Assembly: GCA_041879425.1 (NCBI GenBank)
Contig: CP090854.1
Coordinates: 1,860,001 to 1,924,000, forward strand
Direction: 5' to 3'
Length of the DNA: 64,000 bases
DNA from: Vibrio pomeroyi
GTDB lineage: Bacteria; Pseudomonadota; Gammaproteobacteria; Enterobacterales; Vibrionaceae
A program made the translations under genes and the position numbers. How positions within the stretch are numbered: position 1 is the first letter of the stretch; the number at the start of each line of letters is the position of its first letter. Below the pieces are notes generated by a model. The model saw only the letters and a program-made list of their open reading frames with translations. It was not told the origin of the DNA and did no database searches. Below, piece after piece: positions 1 to 8,816 of this stretch.

Positions 1-1
1 C

Positions 2-1858
2 CACACAGCGAAACTGCTTTCTGAAAACCGTCCGGGTTGTATCGTTTGGTGTATGGGGGGTACTCAGCACACGACAGGTAACAACAACACACGTGCTTAC
101 TGTGTACTTGAGCTTGCGCTAGGTAACATCGGTAAATCAGGCGGTGGTGCAAACATCTTCCGTGGTCACGATAACGTACAAGGCGCAACGGACCTTGGCG
201 TACTGTCAGACACGCTTCCAGGCTATTACGGCTTGTCTGAAGGTTCTTGGCGTCACTGGTCTAAAGTTTGGGACGTAGACTTTGATTGGATCAAAGGCCG
301 TTTCGACGACAACGCATACGGTGGTCAAAAACCAATGAACAGTGCAGGTATCCCTGTATCTCGTTGGGTTGATGGTGTGCTTGAAGACAAAGACAAGATT
401 CGTCAACGCGAAAACATCCGTGCCATGTTCTACTGGGGTCACGCAGTGAACTCTCAGACTCGTGGTCCAGAGATGAAAAAGGCGATGCAGAAGCTGGATA
501 TGATGGTTATCGTTGACCCATACCCAACAGTCGCGGCAGTAATGAACGACCGTACCGATGGCGTTTACTTGCTTCCAGCAACCACTCAGTTTGAAACCTA
601 CGGCAGTGTAACGGCATCAAACCGTTCTCTACAGTGGCGTGACAAGGTGGTTGATCCTCTGTTCGAATCTAAGCCTGACCACGAAATCATGTACCTTCTT
701 TCTAAAAAGCTTGGTTTCTCTGATCAACTATTCAAAAACATTCGTGTTGAGAACAACCAACCATTGATTGAAGACATCACACGTGAATTCAACAAAGGTA
801 TGTGGACGATCGGTTACACAGGTCAAAGTCCAGAGCGCTTGAAAGAGCACCAGCAAAACTGGCACACGTTCCACAAAACCACGCTTGCTGCAGAAGGTGG
901 TCCAGCGAATGGCGAGACTTACGGTCTTCCTTGGCCATGTTGGGGCAACCCAGAGATGAAACACCCGGGCACACATATCCTTTACGATACGTCTAAGCCA
1001 GTTGCAGAGGGCGGCGGTAACTTCCGTACTCGTTTCGGTGTGGAGTTTGAAGGTCAAAGCCTACTGGCTGAAGACAGCTACTCAAAAGGCAGCGAAATCA
1101 AAGATGGTTACCCAGAGTTCAGCGACAAGTTGATCAAACAACTTGGTTGGTGGGACGACCTAACAGCAGAAGAGAAAGCCTCTGCTGAAGGTAAAAACTG
1201 GAAGACCGACGTTTCTGGCGGTATTCAACGCGTGGCTATCAAGCACGGTTGTATTCCGTTTGGTAATGCAAAAGCGCGTGCAATTGTTTGGACATTCCCA
1301 GACCGCGTGCCACTGCACCGTGAGCCGCTTTACACACCACGTCGTGACCTAGTTGCTGATTACCCAACGTGGGATGACAAAGAGGCGATCTTCCGTGTAC
1401 CTACGCTTTACAAGTCGATTCAAGAGCAAGACAAGTCTGGTGAATACCCGATTATCCTGACTTCTGGTCGTCTGGTTGAGTACGAAGGTGGTGGTGAAGA
1501 GACACGTTCAAACCCATGGCTAGCTGAACTTCAACAAGAAATGTTCGTTGAAGTGAATCCGAAAGACGCAAACGACATCGGCTTTAAAGACGGTGACGAT
1601 GTTTGGGTTGAAGGTGCAGAGAAGGGCCGTATTAAGGTGAAAGCGATGGTAACCCGTCGTGTGAAACCGGGTCTGGCGTTCATTCCATTCCACTTCGGTG
1701 GTAAGTTCCAAGGCGAAGATTTGCGTTCTAAATACCCAGAGGGCACTGATCCTTACGTTATTGGCGAAGCTGCTAACACAGCAACCACTTATGGTTACGA
1801 CCCTGTCACGTTGATGCAGGAAACGAAAGTAACCCTTTGTAATATTCGTAAAGCGTAA
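2..1858 (+). CDS. fdhA: Formate dehydrogenase catalytic (alpha) subunit, 3' part only
   Basis: The reading frame is open from the left edge, so the start and the N-terminal Fe4S4/active-site region lie outside; 618 residues are visible. It oxidises formate to CO2 using a molybdenum (or tungsten) bis-MGD cofactor. Visible family features are the segment around GGTQHTTGNNN and SGGGANIFRGHDNVQGA, typical of MGD-binding formate dehydrogenases, and a C-terminal molybdopterin-dinucleotide-binding domain (LTSGRLVEYEGGGEETRSNPWL, then a beta-barrel to the end). The iron-sulfur and cytochrome b subunits follow at once, so this is the periplasm-facing, quinone-linked type. Whether the active-site residue is Cys or Sec cannot be seen here. 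An internal ATG at 53 is not the start. Confidence 0.93.
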   Translation, partial: HTAKLLSENRPGCIVWCMGGTQHTTGNNNTRAYCVLELALGNIGKSGGGANIFRGHDNVQGATDLGVLSDTLPGYYGLSEGSWRHWSKVWDVDFDWIKGRFDDNAYGGQKPMNSAGIPVSRWVDGVLEDKDKIRQRENIRAMFYWGHAVNSQTRGPEMKKAMQKLDMMVIVDPYPTVAAVMNDRTDGVYLLPATTQFETYGSVTASNRSLQWRDKVVDPLFESKPDHEIMYLLSKKLGFSDQLFKNIRVENNQPLIEDITREFNKGMWTIGYTGQSPERLKEHQQNWHTFHKTTLAAEGGPANGETYGLPWPCWGNPEMKHPGTHILYDTSKPVAEGGGNFRTRFGVEFEGQSLLAEDSYSKGSEIKDGYPEFSDKLIKQLGWWDDLTAEEKASAEGKNWKTDVSGGIQRVAIKHGCIPFGNAKARAIVWTFPDRVPLHREPLYTPRRDLVADYPTWDDKEAIFRVPTLYKSIQEQDKSGEYPIILTSGRLVEYEGGGEETRSNPWLAELQQEMFVEVNPKDANDIGFKDGDDVWVEGAEKGRIKVKAMVTRRVKPGLAFIPFHFGGKFQGEDLRSKYPEGTDPYVIGEAANTATTYGYDPVTLMQETKVTLCNIRKA

Positions 1859-1869
1859 GGAGTCTTAAA

Positions 1870-2478
1870 ATGGCTAGAATGAAATTTCTTTGTGACACCA
1901 AGCGTTGTATCGAATGTAACGGTTGTGTCACTGCATGTAAGAATGAAAATGATGATGCTCTGGAATGGGGTGTTCAACGTCGCCGCGTTGTGACACTGAA
2001 CGATGGCGAACCGGGTGAAAACTCTATCTCAGTAGCGTGTATGCACTGTACTGATGCGCCATGTATGGCAGTTTGTCCTGCAGACTGTTTTGAACATACA
2101 GAAGACGGCATCGTACTTCACAATAAAGATCTGTGTATCGGTTGTGGTTACTGCTTGTTTGCTTGTCCGTTTGGCGCACCTCAATTCCCTAAACAGGAAG
2201 CGTTTGGTGAGCGCGGTAAGATGGACAAATGTACCTTCTGTGCTGGCGGCCCAGAAACAGAGCCAGGTTCTGTTGAAGAGCGTCAAAAGTACGGTGCGAA
2301 CCGTATTGCTGAAGGTAAGCTGCCAATGTGTGCTTCGCTTTGTTCAACCAAAGCACTGCTAGCGGGTGACGCAGAGAAAGTTTCTGATGTTTTCCGTCAG
2401 CGTGTAGTTGAACGTGGTGCGAAAGGTGCAGGTTGGACAGACGGCAACGACCTTTCTTACGATGCGACTAAGAGCTAA
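1870..2478 (+). CDS. fdhB: Formate dehydrogenase iron-sulfur (beta) subunit
   Basis: A 202-residue ferredoxin-like electron carrier that passes electrons from the catalytic subunit to cytochrome b. Four cysteine clusters are readable: CIECNGCVTAC near the N-terminus, CMHCTDAPCMAVC, CIGCGYCLFAC, and a split set CTFC…CASLC, giving the usual four Fe4S4 sites. It begins 11 bases after the alpha subunit stop behind an AAGGAG site, so it is cotranscribed. It is shorter than E. coli FdnH and lacks that protein's C-terminal membrane anchor, as in Wolinella-type FdhB. Confidence 0.94.
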   Translation: MARMKFLCDTKRCIECNGCVTACKNENDDALEWGVQRRRVVTLNDGEPGENSISVACMHCTDAPCMAVCPADCFEHTEDGIVLHNKDLCIGCGYCLFACPFGAPQFPKQEAFGERGKMDKCTFCAGGPETEPGSVEERQKYGANRIAEGKLPMCASLCSTKALLAGDAEKVSDVFRQRVVERGAKGAGWTDGNDLSYDATKS

Positions 2479-2491
2479 GTAGGAGAGACAT

Positions 2492-3565
2492 ATGCTTACA
2501 ATGTTTAAGCGTCTCTTCCTTGTTGTGCTGCCGATGTTGGCAGCACTAACAATGCTTTCTCCTATGAGTCATGCATCTGAGACGAACTCATCACAAACTC
2601 AATCGAGCTCTGCTCAACGAGAAATCACACAGCTTGCTGGTGCCGATTTTTGGCGACAAGTAAGAAATGGTGAGGAAGGTTACACCACATCTCAATCGGC
2701 TGAGCACGGTGTGTTAATCAGTACTCCAGGTCAAACTTGGTACATATTGAAAGAGAAGTGGATGTCACCAGCCGGTGCTGTCGCTATCTTTGGCAGTATT
2801 GCTTTTGTGACTTTGATGTACGTTGTGATTGGCCCGCTAATGCTAAGTGCACCAAGAACAGGCCGTAAGATAAAACGTTGGTCTCGACTTGATCGTGCAT
2901 TGCACTGGAGCATGGCGTTTACCTTCTTAACACTGGCATTCAGTGGTTTGATGTTGGTTTACGGTAAACACTTCTTGAAACCTTATATCCCAACGGATCT
3001 ATGGGGCTTCATCGTTCTACTGGCTAAGCAATACCATAACTACATCGGCCCGATTTTCTATGTGCTGTTGATGGCTGTTCTTATCAAGTGGTGGCGCAAG
3101 TCTATCTTCAAGATGGTTGATATCCAGTGGTTCATGAAACTAGGTGGCATGGTCGGGAAACATAAAGGTTCTCATCCATCTGCAGAGTTTTCGAACGCGG
3201 GTGAAAAAGCACTGTTCTGGCTATTGATTGTTATGGGTAGTGTGGCTGCGATCAGTGGCTTGGTTTTAGACTTCCCAATCTTCGGTCAAACGCGTCGAGA
3301 TATGGAGCTTTCAAACCTAGTCCACATGTTGGCAGCTTTGATCCTTATCTGTGGTTTCGTGTTCCACATCTACATCGGCTTGTTCGGTATGGAAGGGGCA
3401 CTAGAAGGCATGGTAACTGGCGAAGTTGATGAAACTTGGGCTAAAGAGCACCATGACCTTTGGTACAAAGAAGTGATGGAACAAGAGAAAAACGGCGTTG
3501 AACAAAGCGCAAACGCAACAACAGCGAAAACGGAAGGGGTGAATAAGAATGAACAAACCTCATAA
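2492..3565 (+). CDS. fdhC: Formate dehydrogenase cytochrome b556 (gamma) subunit
   Basis: A 357-residue membrane anchor that holds two b hemes and passes electrons to quinone. It starts with a signal-like hydrophobic segment ending near SHAS, then has a periplasmic stretch and about four membrane helices. Candidate heme ligands are the His in RALHWSM, in KQYHNYIG, and in LVHMLAAL/FVFHIYIG. A strong ribosome site (AGGAGAGA) lies 6–7 bases before the ATG at 2492. The acidic, Gln/Asn-rich C-terminal tail is unremarkable. It is the third gene of the operon and overlaps the next gene by 17 bases. Confidence 0.93.
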   Translation: MLTMFKRLFLVVLPMLAALTMLSPMSHASETNSSQTQSSSAQREITQLAGADFWRQVRNGEEGYTTSQSAEHGVLISTPGQTWYILKEKWMSPAGAVAIFGSIAFVTLMYVVIGPLMLSAPRTGRKIKRWSRLDRALHWSMAFTFLTLAFSGLMLVYGKHFLKPYIPTDLWGFIVLLAKQYHNYIGPIFYVLLMAVLIKWWRKSIFKMVDIQWFMKLGGMVGKHKGSHPSAEFSNAGEKALFWLLIVMGSVAAISGLVLDFPIFGQTRRDMELSNLVHMLAALILICGFVFHIYIGLFGMEGALEGMVTGEVDETWAKEHHDLWYKEVMEQEKNGVEQSANATTAKTEGVNKNEQTS

Positions 3566-3965
3566 AGGTATTTGGGTCGCTTACATACTAAGCTGCTTTA
3601 CGCCATTTACTTGCCTTCTCTCTGGTGTGGTTGCCATCATCTACGCGGGTTATCGTCTAGATAAAGGCGAAGACGGCGAAGTAGTGGATACCCATTACTA
3701 CGGCCTGATTCGCTCGTTCTTCTTGAACCTGACGTTCTTTGTGGTGCTTATCGTCACGGTAGCGACCTCTAACGGCGTGTTAATCGGTGTGAACGACTAT
3801 TGGTATCAAAACCATATTATCGATGACATCGCTTACTACATCCCATATGTAGGCATGTTGTTCGGTGGTGTTGCGATTGTGGTTTGGTTTATCCGCATGT
3901 ATCAAGGAATGCAGCGTTTAAGTCAAAACCTACCGCAAAACCCGTCGACAGGACCAAACCTGTAA
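3549..3965 (+). CDS. Small DUF4870-like membrane protein of the formate dehydrogenase operon
   Basis: A 138-residue protein with three or four hydrophobic helices; it overlaps the end of fdhC by 17 bases, which suggests translational coupling. The pattern of an early helix pair, a short basic/acidic loop (GYRLDKGEDGE) and later helices resembles the DUF4870 family of small membrane proteins, but I recognise it by layout more than by motif. The role is unknown. Its position as last gene before a terminator suggests a part in assembly or function of the formate dehydrogenase membrane complex; that is inference. Confidence 0.8.
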   Translation: MNKPHKGIWVAYILSCFTPFTCLLSGVVAIIYAGYRLDKGEDGEVVDTHYYGLIRSFFLNLTFFVVLIVTVATSNGVLIGVNDYWYQNHIIDDIAYYIPYVGMLFGGVAIVVWFIRMYQGMQRLSQNLPQNPSTGPNL

Positions 3966-3993
3966 CGCTAACACGTTAACGACATACTTAAAG

Positions 3994-4030
3994 AAAGCCC
4001 GGTGATTCATTTCACTGAGCTTTTTGTTTT
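3994..4030 (+). terminator. Terminator of the fdh operon
   Basis: Imperfect hairpin with arms AAAGCCCGGTGA and TCACTGAGCTTT around a six-base loop, followed by a T-rich run. It lies about 30 bases after the last stop codon of the operon. Confidence 0.7.
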
Positions 4031-4092
4031 TAAGCCTCTGGAACAGTAGAGAGTTGTCAGCCGCTATCTGCATCAGAACCTACTTATTGATC

Positions 4093-4125
4093 GCCTCAAT
4101 ATGGTGCAACTCCCTTATTTGGTGC
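4093..4125 (+). promoter_or_regulatory. Two NtrC-like upstream activator sites
   Basis: GCCTCAATATGGTGC (4093–4107) matches 12 of 15 positions of the E. coli-type NtrC element GCACCAACATGGTGC. A weaker copy, TCCCTTATTTGGTGC, follows at 4111–4125, 18 bases further on. Both lie about 130–150 bases upstream of the sigma-54 promoter, a normal distance for an enhancer acting by looping. Assignment to NtrC rests on motif match and on the ammonium transporter downstream. Confidence 0.6.
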
Positions 4126-4242
4126 AATTGTTGGTGTGATTTTTTCGTTCCCTAAGATCCACAAAAGTGCACTTAAGTTTTTAATTTCTAATAATCAATA
4201 AGTTAAAAACAAAACCTGTTGCACGAAAATTACCCTTCACAC

Positions 4243-4258
4243 TTGGAACGCATCTTGC
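4243..4258 (+). promoter_or_regulatory. Sigma-54 promoter of amtB
   Basis: TTGGAACGCATCTTGC carries the invariant GG and GC exactly 10 bases apart and fits TGGCAC-N5-TTGCW with few mismatches. It stands 84 bases before the amtB ATG. With the NtrC-like sites upstream it implies induction under nitrogen limitation. Confidence 0.78.
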
Positions 4259-4342
4259 GTTCACTGTTGAGTCTTTAATTAATTACAACATTGAATCGCA
4301 CGATATCAGTGCAAATCAGATAAAGCGAAGGAGAATGCTTTA

Positions 4343-5563
4343 ATGAGTGAAACGGTGACTCAAGTTCATAGTGCAGTACAAACCCTTACCCAAAGTTCAG
4401 ATACTTTATTCCTATTACTCGGCGCAATCATGGTCTTCCTGATGCATGCTGGCTTTGCGTTTCTCGAAGTCGGTACCGTCCGAAAGAAGAACCAAGTCAA
4501 CGCGCTGGTTAAGATCCTTTCCGACTTTGGTGTCTCCGCCATCGCTTACTTCTTTATCGGTTATTGGGTTGCTTACGGCGCTCATTTTTTTGCCGACGCT
4601 GAAACGCTCTCACAAGGTAATGGATACGAACTGGTTAAGTTCTTCTTCCTAATGACCTTCGCTGCTGCAATTCCTGCGATTGTTTCTGGTGGTATCGCAG
4701 AGCGTGCTCGTTTCTATCCAATTTTGATTGCGACTCTGTTTACGGTTGGTTTCATCTATCCATTTTTTGAAGGCATCATTTGGAACGGCAACTTTGGGTT
4801 CCAAGATTGGTTAGAAGCTCAGTTTGGTTATGGTTTCCATGACTTTGCAGGCTCGGTAGTGGTTCACGGTGTTGGCGGTTGGATTGCATTGGTTGCGGTT
4901 TACTTCCTTGGTATGCGTAAAGGCCGCATCCGCGCAGGTAAACACACAAACTTCGCACCATCGAACATTCCTTTCTTAGCCCTAGGTTCTTGGATCTTAT
5001 GTGTGGGTTGGTTTGGCTTTAACGTGATGTCTGCGCAAGCAATCAACGGCATCAGTGGCCTGGTGGCGATGAACTCACTAATGGCTATGGTCGGCGGTAT
5101 TCTAGCGGCGCTTGTTGCAGGTAAGAATGACCCGGGCTTTATTCATAATGGTCCTTTGGCTGGCTTAGTAGCGATTTGTGCAGGTTCAGACTTAATGCAC
5201 CCATTAGGCGCGCTAGTGACTGGCGGCGTGGCAGGCGCACTGTTTGTTTACCTGTTCACTTACATGCAAAACAAAACACAGATTGATGATGTATTGGGTG
5301 TGTGGCCTCTACACGGCGTATGTGGCGCTTGGGGTGGCATTGCAGCAGGTATCTTCGGCTCACAAACATTCTGGGGCTTAGGCGGGGTGAGTTTTGCTTC
5401 TCAAGTGGTTGGCACACTAGCGGGCATTGCAGTGGCTTTAATTGGCGCTTTAATTGTTTATGGCGTGCTGAGCAAGCTAACAGGCCTACGTTTGAGTGAA
5501 GAAGACGAGTTCAACGGTGCGGATCTTTCAATCCATAAGATCTCTTCTATCAACGAAGACTAA
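4343..5563 (+). CDS. amtB: Ammonium transporter
   Basis: A 406-residue inner-membrane Amt/MEP/Rh channel that takes up ammonium. Eleven or so hydrophobic segments are visible. The pore twin histidines lie in GSVVVHGVGGW and in PLHGVCGAWG, and the phenylalanine-rich vestibule is present. The ATG follows a GAAGGAGAATG-type ribosome site. Unlike many proteobacteria there is no glnK/glnB gene beside it; the gene stands alone between two terminators. The sigma-54 promoter and NtrC-like sites upstream indicate nitrogen control. There is no cleaved signal peptide of the AmtB type evident, only a short polar N-terminus. Confidence 0.95.
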   Translation: MSETVTQVHSAVQTLTQSSDTLFLLLGAIMVFLMHAGFAFLEVGTVRKKNQVNALVKILSDFGVSAIAYFFIGYWVAYGAHFFADAETLSQGNGYELVKFFFLMTFAAAIPAIVSGGIAERARFYPILIATLFTVGFIYPFFEGIIWNGNFGFQDWLEAQFGYGFHDFAGSVVVHGVGGWIALVAVYFLGMRKGRIRAGKHTNFAPSNIPFLALGSWILCVGWFGFNVMSAQAINGISGLVAMNSLMAMVGGILAALVAGKNDPGFIHNGPLAGLVAICAGSDLMHPLGALVTGGVAGALFVYLFTYMQNKTQIDDVLGVWPLHGVCGAWGGIAAGIFGSQTFWGLGGVSFASQVVGTLAGIAVALIGALIVYGVLSKLTGLRLSEEDEFNGADLSIHKISSINED

Positions 5564-5618
5564 CCTTGTTCACTTTGATGGGTTAAAGCTCATCAAGTAC
5601 ATAACAGTTAAACAAAAC

Positions 5619-5645
5619 TAAGCGGCTTCGGTCGCTTTTTTTGTT
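5619..5645 (+). terminator. Terminator of amtB
   Basis: Hairpin AAGCG-gcttcggt-CGCTT followed by a run of T. Confidence 0.75.
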
Positions 5646-5821
5646 TCTATGAATGGTAAAACAGAGAGTTTGCGTAAGAACGGTCACAGCTATCAAGCGA
5701 GTTATGTCACAAATAGCCAATGAATTCAGTTGCCTAAGACTATGGTCTAATCCCTAAAACTATTGTTGGAATTTGAACAGTGCTAAGCTGTTACAAAGTG
5801 ACATATCTAAAAGGACGTTAT

Positions 5822-6556
5822 ATGCATTTCCCATATCGAAATATCGTAATTCTTACTGGCGCTGGCATCTCTGCAGAGTCGGGGATTCAAACATTCCGAG
5901 CACAAGACGGATTATGGGAAAACCATAAAATCGAAGATGTCGCGACACCTGAAGGCTTTGCAAAAGATCCTGACTTAGTACAAGCGTTTTACAACAAACG
6001 CCGTCACTGTCTGCAAAGTGAGAGCATTCAGCCAAATTCAGCCCACAAGGCGCTAGGAGAGCTTGAAGACAAGCTTGATGGCAAAGTTACCATCATTACT
6101 CAAAACATCGACAACCTGCATGAGAGAGGCGGTAGCAACAATATCATCCACATGCATGGTGAATTGCTTAAAGCACGTTGCAGCGAGTCGAATCAAGTTA
6201 TCGACCACAAAGAGAACATCGAGACAGGCGAGCTTTGTCACTGTTGTCAGATTCCCGCACAGATGCGTCCACACATTGTTTGGTTTGGCGAAATGCCATT
6301 AAGAATGGGCGACATCTATTCAGCACTAGAAGAAGCCGATCTATTTATTTCAATCGGTACATCGGGCGTAGTTTATCCAGCTGCCGGGTTTGTGCATGAT
6401 GCGAAAATGCACGGCGCTCATACGATAGAAATCAACCTCGAGCCAAGCGCAGTAGAGAGCGAATTTGAAGAGAAGCGTTATGGTAAAGCGAGTATCGAAG
6501 TACCCAAGCTAGTCGGAGAGCTTCTTTGTAGTGAGAAAGGATCGTTAACGGCTTAA
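5822..6556 (+). CDS. cobB: NAD-dependent protein deacylase, sirtuin
   Basis: A 244-residue class III sirtuin that removes acetyl, and probably succinyl, groups from lysines using NAD. Motifs in order are [14 protein letters not shown] (NAD binding), QNIDNLH, and HMHGEL with the catalytic His112. A zinc-ribbon follows with Cys pairs CS…CHCC. Tyr57 and Arg60 in FYNKRR match the Y-x-x-R pair that lets E. coli CobB accept succinyl-lysine. I chose the ATG at 5822 because AAGGACG lies just before it; an upstream in-frame GTG at 5780 lacks a ribosome site and adds residues the family does not have. It is flanked by terminators, so probably monocistronic. Confidence 0.93.
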   Translation: MHFPYRNIVILTGAGISAESGIQTFRAQDGLWENHKIEDVATPEGFAKDPDLVQAFYNKRRHCLQSESIQPNSAHKALGELEDKLDGKVTIITQNIDNLHERGGSNNIIHMHGELLKARCSESNQVIDHKENIETGELCHCCQIPAQMRPHIVWFGEMPLRMGDIYSALEEADLFISIGTSGVVYPAAGFVHDAKMHGAHTIEINLEPSAVESEFEEKRYGKASIEVPKLVGELLCSEKGSLTA

Positions 6557-6591
6557 TAGAAGACAGACGCCTTTAAAAAGCAACGACAACG

Positions 6592-6617
6592 AAAAGCAGA
6601 TACGTATCTGCTTTTTT
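6592..6617. terminator. Shared terminator between cobB and the convergent cyclase gene
   Basis: A perfect 24-base inverted repeat (AAAAGCAGATAC and its complement) with a T run on the plus side and a short one on the minus side. It sits between two converging genes and can serve both. Confidence 0.8.
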
Positions 6618-6666
6618 GTTCGTGAAACGTCTGAGCTTTGAGAGACTTAAATGCTCCTTGATAGAT

Positions 6667-7455
6667 TTAAGAACTTGTTGGAATTGAACGCTGCGCTTTT
6701 TTCATTTCATACATCGCCTTATCTGACTTATCCAGCGCCTGTTGAAAGTTCTCCTGACAAGTCACTTCTATGCCGTAAGAGAAAGAGATGTTTTCACCAT
6801 GGAGTAGGTTGCTGACTTGGCTTACGAACTCACCGCCACGCCCCAATTGCGCAGTCGCGACAAACTCATCGCCACCAACACGAAATACCATTTCATCTTC
6901 CAATACCGATTGACTTAATGCTTGAGAGAAGCGAACGATCATGAGATCTCCGACTTTATGGCCTTTGCGGTCATTCACCGCTTTTAAGCCGTCTAAGTCA
7001 AAATAGATAAGCTCAAATTCTTTGAGTTTGATGGCATCGAACTTCTTACGGTTATACAAGCCTGTTAGCTCGTCTTGCTTACTTTGATCTTTTAGTTGAG
7101 TCGTAAGTTCGGTAATACCGTAGGCGATAAGTAGAAAGGCTATTTGCAATAAGCCATCTTCGAGGAACGTGTCGAGCAATTCATTTCTGTCTGCCCATTC
7201 ATCGAGGTGTTTGAGCTCTGTCGTCACATCATAGAATAGGTTGAAAATAAGCAGCAGCGCGCCGCAGCGAAGGATTTTGTGAGGACGAATGGCGTGACGA
7301 GCAACGTAGTAGATATACATGGTGATCACGAGCGTATTCGTTTCGAAAAACAGGTCGTAATTAGAATCTATGTGGATAAATGAACTCAGGCCAAGCATCA
7401 ATAATGACGCAAGCAGCATTAGAGTCACAACCAATAGTATAGGGTTCGCTGGCAT
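6667..7455 (-). CDS. Membrane-bound diguanylate cyclase (GGDEF)
   Basis: About 262 residues: an N-terminal half with four or five hydrophobic helices, then a GGDEF domain. The active site reads FRVGGDEFVA, and DLDGLKAVNDRKGHKVGD supplies the metal/nucleotide-binding Asp, so it should make cyclic di-GMP. The product-inhibition RxxD is absent: the equivalent position reads VLED. I prefer the ATG at 7455, with GGAG about 11 bases upstream, over a GTG at 7467 that overlaps that ribosome site. The sensed signal is unknown; the helical input domain is unnamed to me. Confidence 0.87.
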   Translation of the reverse strand: MPANPILLVVTLMLLASLLMLGLSSFIHIDSNYDLFFETNTLVITMYIYYVARHAIRPHKILRCGALLLIFNLFYDVTTELKHLDEWADRNELLDTFLEDGLLQIAFLLIAYGITELTTQLKDQSKQDELTGLYNRKKFDAIKLKEFELIYFDLDGLKAVNDRKGHKVGDLMIVRFSQALSQSVLEDEMVFRVGGDEFVATAQLGRGGEFVSQVSNLLHGENISFSYGIEVTCQENFQQALDKSDKAMYEMKKAQRSIPTSS

Positions 7456-7504
7456 ATTATAACGCACTCCATATTGTTTAATGCCATCGTATATAAAGTA
7501 TAGA

Positions 7505-7534
7505 TAAAAATAAAGCGGCTTACGCCGCTTTATT
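7505..7534 (-). terminator. Terminator after the distal potD
   Basis: Perfect hairpin AATAAAGCGGC-ttac-GCCGCTTTATT; read on the minus strand it ends in a T run. It closes the pot operon. Confidence 0.82.
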
Positions 7535-7551
7535 AACCTGTCAGTAACAAT

Positions 7552-8589
7552 CTAGTTGTTTACTTTAAGTTTTTGGAAGTACTCGTCATAAATAACGCTC
7601 GCTTCACCAACTTCATCTTGCCAAACGCCGTTATCCATCACTGATTGTGGCGGGAAAACGTTCTTATCTTCAGCAAATTCTTTTGGAAGAAGAGGGTAAG
7701 CCGTTTTAACTGGAGTCGGGTAACCGATCTCTAGAGCAATCTTAGCTGCATTCTCTGGACGAAGAAGGAAGTCGATCATCTTATGAGCCGCTTCGATGTT
7801 CTTAGCACCTGAAGGAATTGCTAGGCTGTCCATCCAGAAGATAGCGCCTTTTTCTGGCCAGATAATGTCAATCGTTGCGCCTTCTTGGCGTGCCATGTAA
7901 GCAGAGCCATTCCAAAGCATACCAAGAGACACTTCACCCGCTAGGTAAGGGTTCGCTGGGAAATCTGAGTTAAATACCAATACGTTTGGCATTAGCTTAC
8001 GAAGTTCTTCGTACGCTTCTTTGATTTCTTCTGGGTTAGTTGTGTTTGGAGAGTAACCCAGTTTAGACAGTGCAATGTGGAAAACCTCACGAGAGTCATC
8101 CATCATCATCAGTTGACCTTCCCACTGTGTATCCCACAGGTCGCCCCAGTTCTTCACTGAAGACTTGTCTAGCATATCTGAGTTGATACCAATACCCGTT
8201 GCACCCCAGATGTAAGGGATCGAGTAGTTGTTGCTTGGGTCAAATGGCTTATCTAAGTAATTTGGATCCAAATCAGCAAAGTGGCTTAGCTTAGTTTTAT
8301 CAAGTTCTTGAAGCATGCCTTCTTTACGCATCTTAGAAACGAAGTAAGTAGAAGGAACCACTAAGTCGTAACCCGTACCTTGAGTTTTTAACTTAGCGTA
8401 CATGCTTTCGTTAGACTCATAAGTTGAGTAGTAGACTTTAATGCCAGTCTCTTCTGTGAAGTCTTCTAGTACTTCATTCGGGATATATTCAGACCAGTTG
8501 TAAAAATACAGTTCTTGGTCAGCTGCGAAAGAGGGTGTAGAAAGTAAAGTAGCAGCACACAATGCGCCGGTATACAGTGTTTTTTTCAT
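7552..8589 (-). CDS. potD: Spermidine/putrescine-binding protein, distal copy (canonical PotD)
   Basis: A 345-residue periplasmic binding protein for the PotABC importer. It starts with a signal peptide (MKKTLYTGALCAATLLSTPSFA). Pocket features known from E. coli PotD are kept: NWSEYIP near the N-terminus, YIWGATGIG, DDSREVF (the acidic pair binding the polyamine amine) and IFWMDSLAIP with Trp and Asp. I chose the ATG at 8589, where the signal peptide begins; the longer ATG at 8604 lacks a ribosome site. This copy is closer to E. coli PotD than its neighbour. A terminator hairpin lies on each side, so its expression may be partly separate from potABC. Confidence 0.92.
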   Translation of the reverse strand: MKKTLYTGALCAATLLSTPSFAADQELYFYNWSEYIPNEVLEDFTEETGIKVYYSTYESNESMYAKLKTQGTGYDLVVPSTYFVSKMRKEGMLQELDKTKLSHFADLDPNYLDKPFDPSNNYSIPYIWGATGIGINSDMLDKSSVKNWGDLWDTQWEGQLMMMDDSREVFHIALSKLGYSPNTTNPEEIKEAYEELRKLMPNVLVFNSDFPANPYLAGEVSLGMLWNGSAYMARQEGATIDIIWPEKGAIFWMDSLAIPSGAKNIEAAHKMIDFLLRPENAAKIALEIGYPTPVKTAYPLLPKEFAEDKNVFPPQSVMDNGVWQDEVGEASVIYDEYFQKLKVNN

Positions 8590-8683
8590 TACTGTTCCGT
8601 TCATTTGTTTGATTTGGAGCTGGGTAGTGAACCCAAAGTAAAAGGATTTCTAAAAATCGCGCTAGATTATAGCAGCGATATAA

Positions 8684-8710
8684 CAAAATAGGCAGCCTAA
8701 GCTGCCTATT
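8684..8710 (-). terminator. Terminator between the two potD genes
   Basis: Perfect hairpin AATAGGCAGC-ctaa-GCTGCCTATT, followed on the minus strand by TTGTTA. It lies after the proximal potD and before the distal one. Confidence 0.72.
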
Positions 8711-8816
8711 CATTGATATTCTTATTTTTAACTTGTTGATTATCTAGATAGCCTTGTTAAGTAAACCAATGGCTTATTAGCTTCTGGTGACCAGAGCAAC
8801 TAAATAACTAACTCGC

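Noticed and set aside
728..1057. 109-codon open frame on the minus strand
   Set aside because: Antisense to the formate dehydrogenase catalytic subunit.
5780..5821. Longer N-terminus of cobB from a GTG
   Set aside because: No ribosome site, and the extra residues do not belong to the sirtuin family start.
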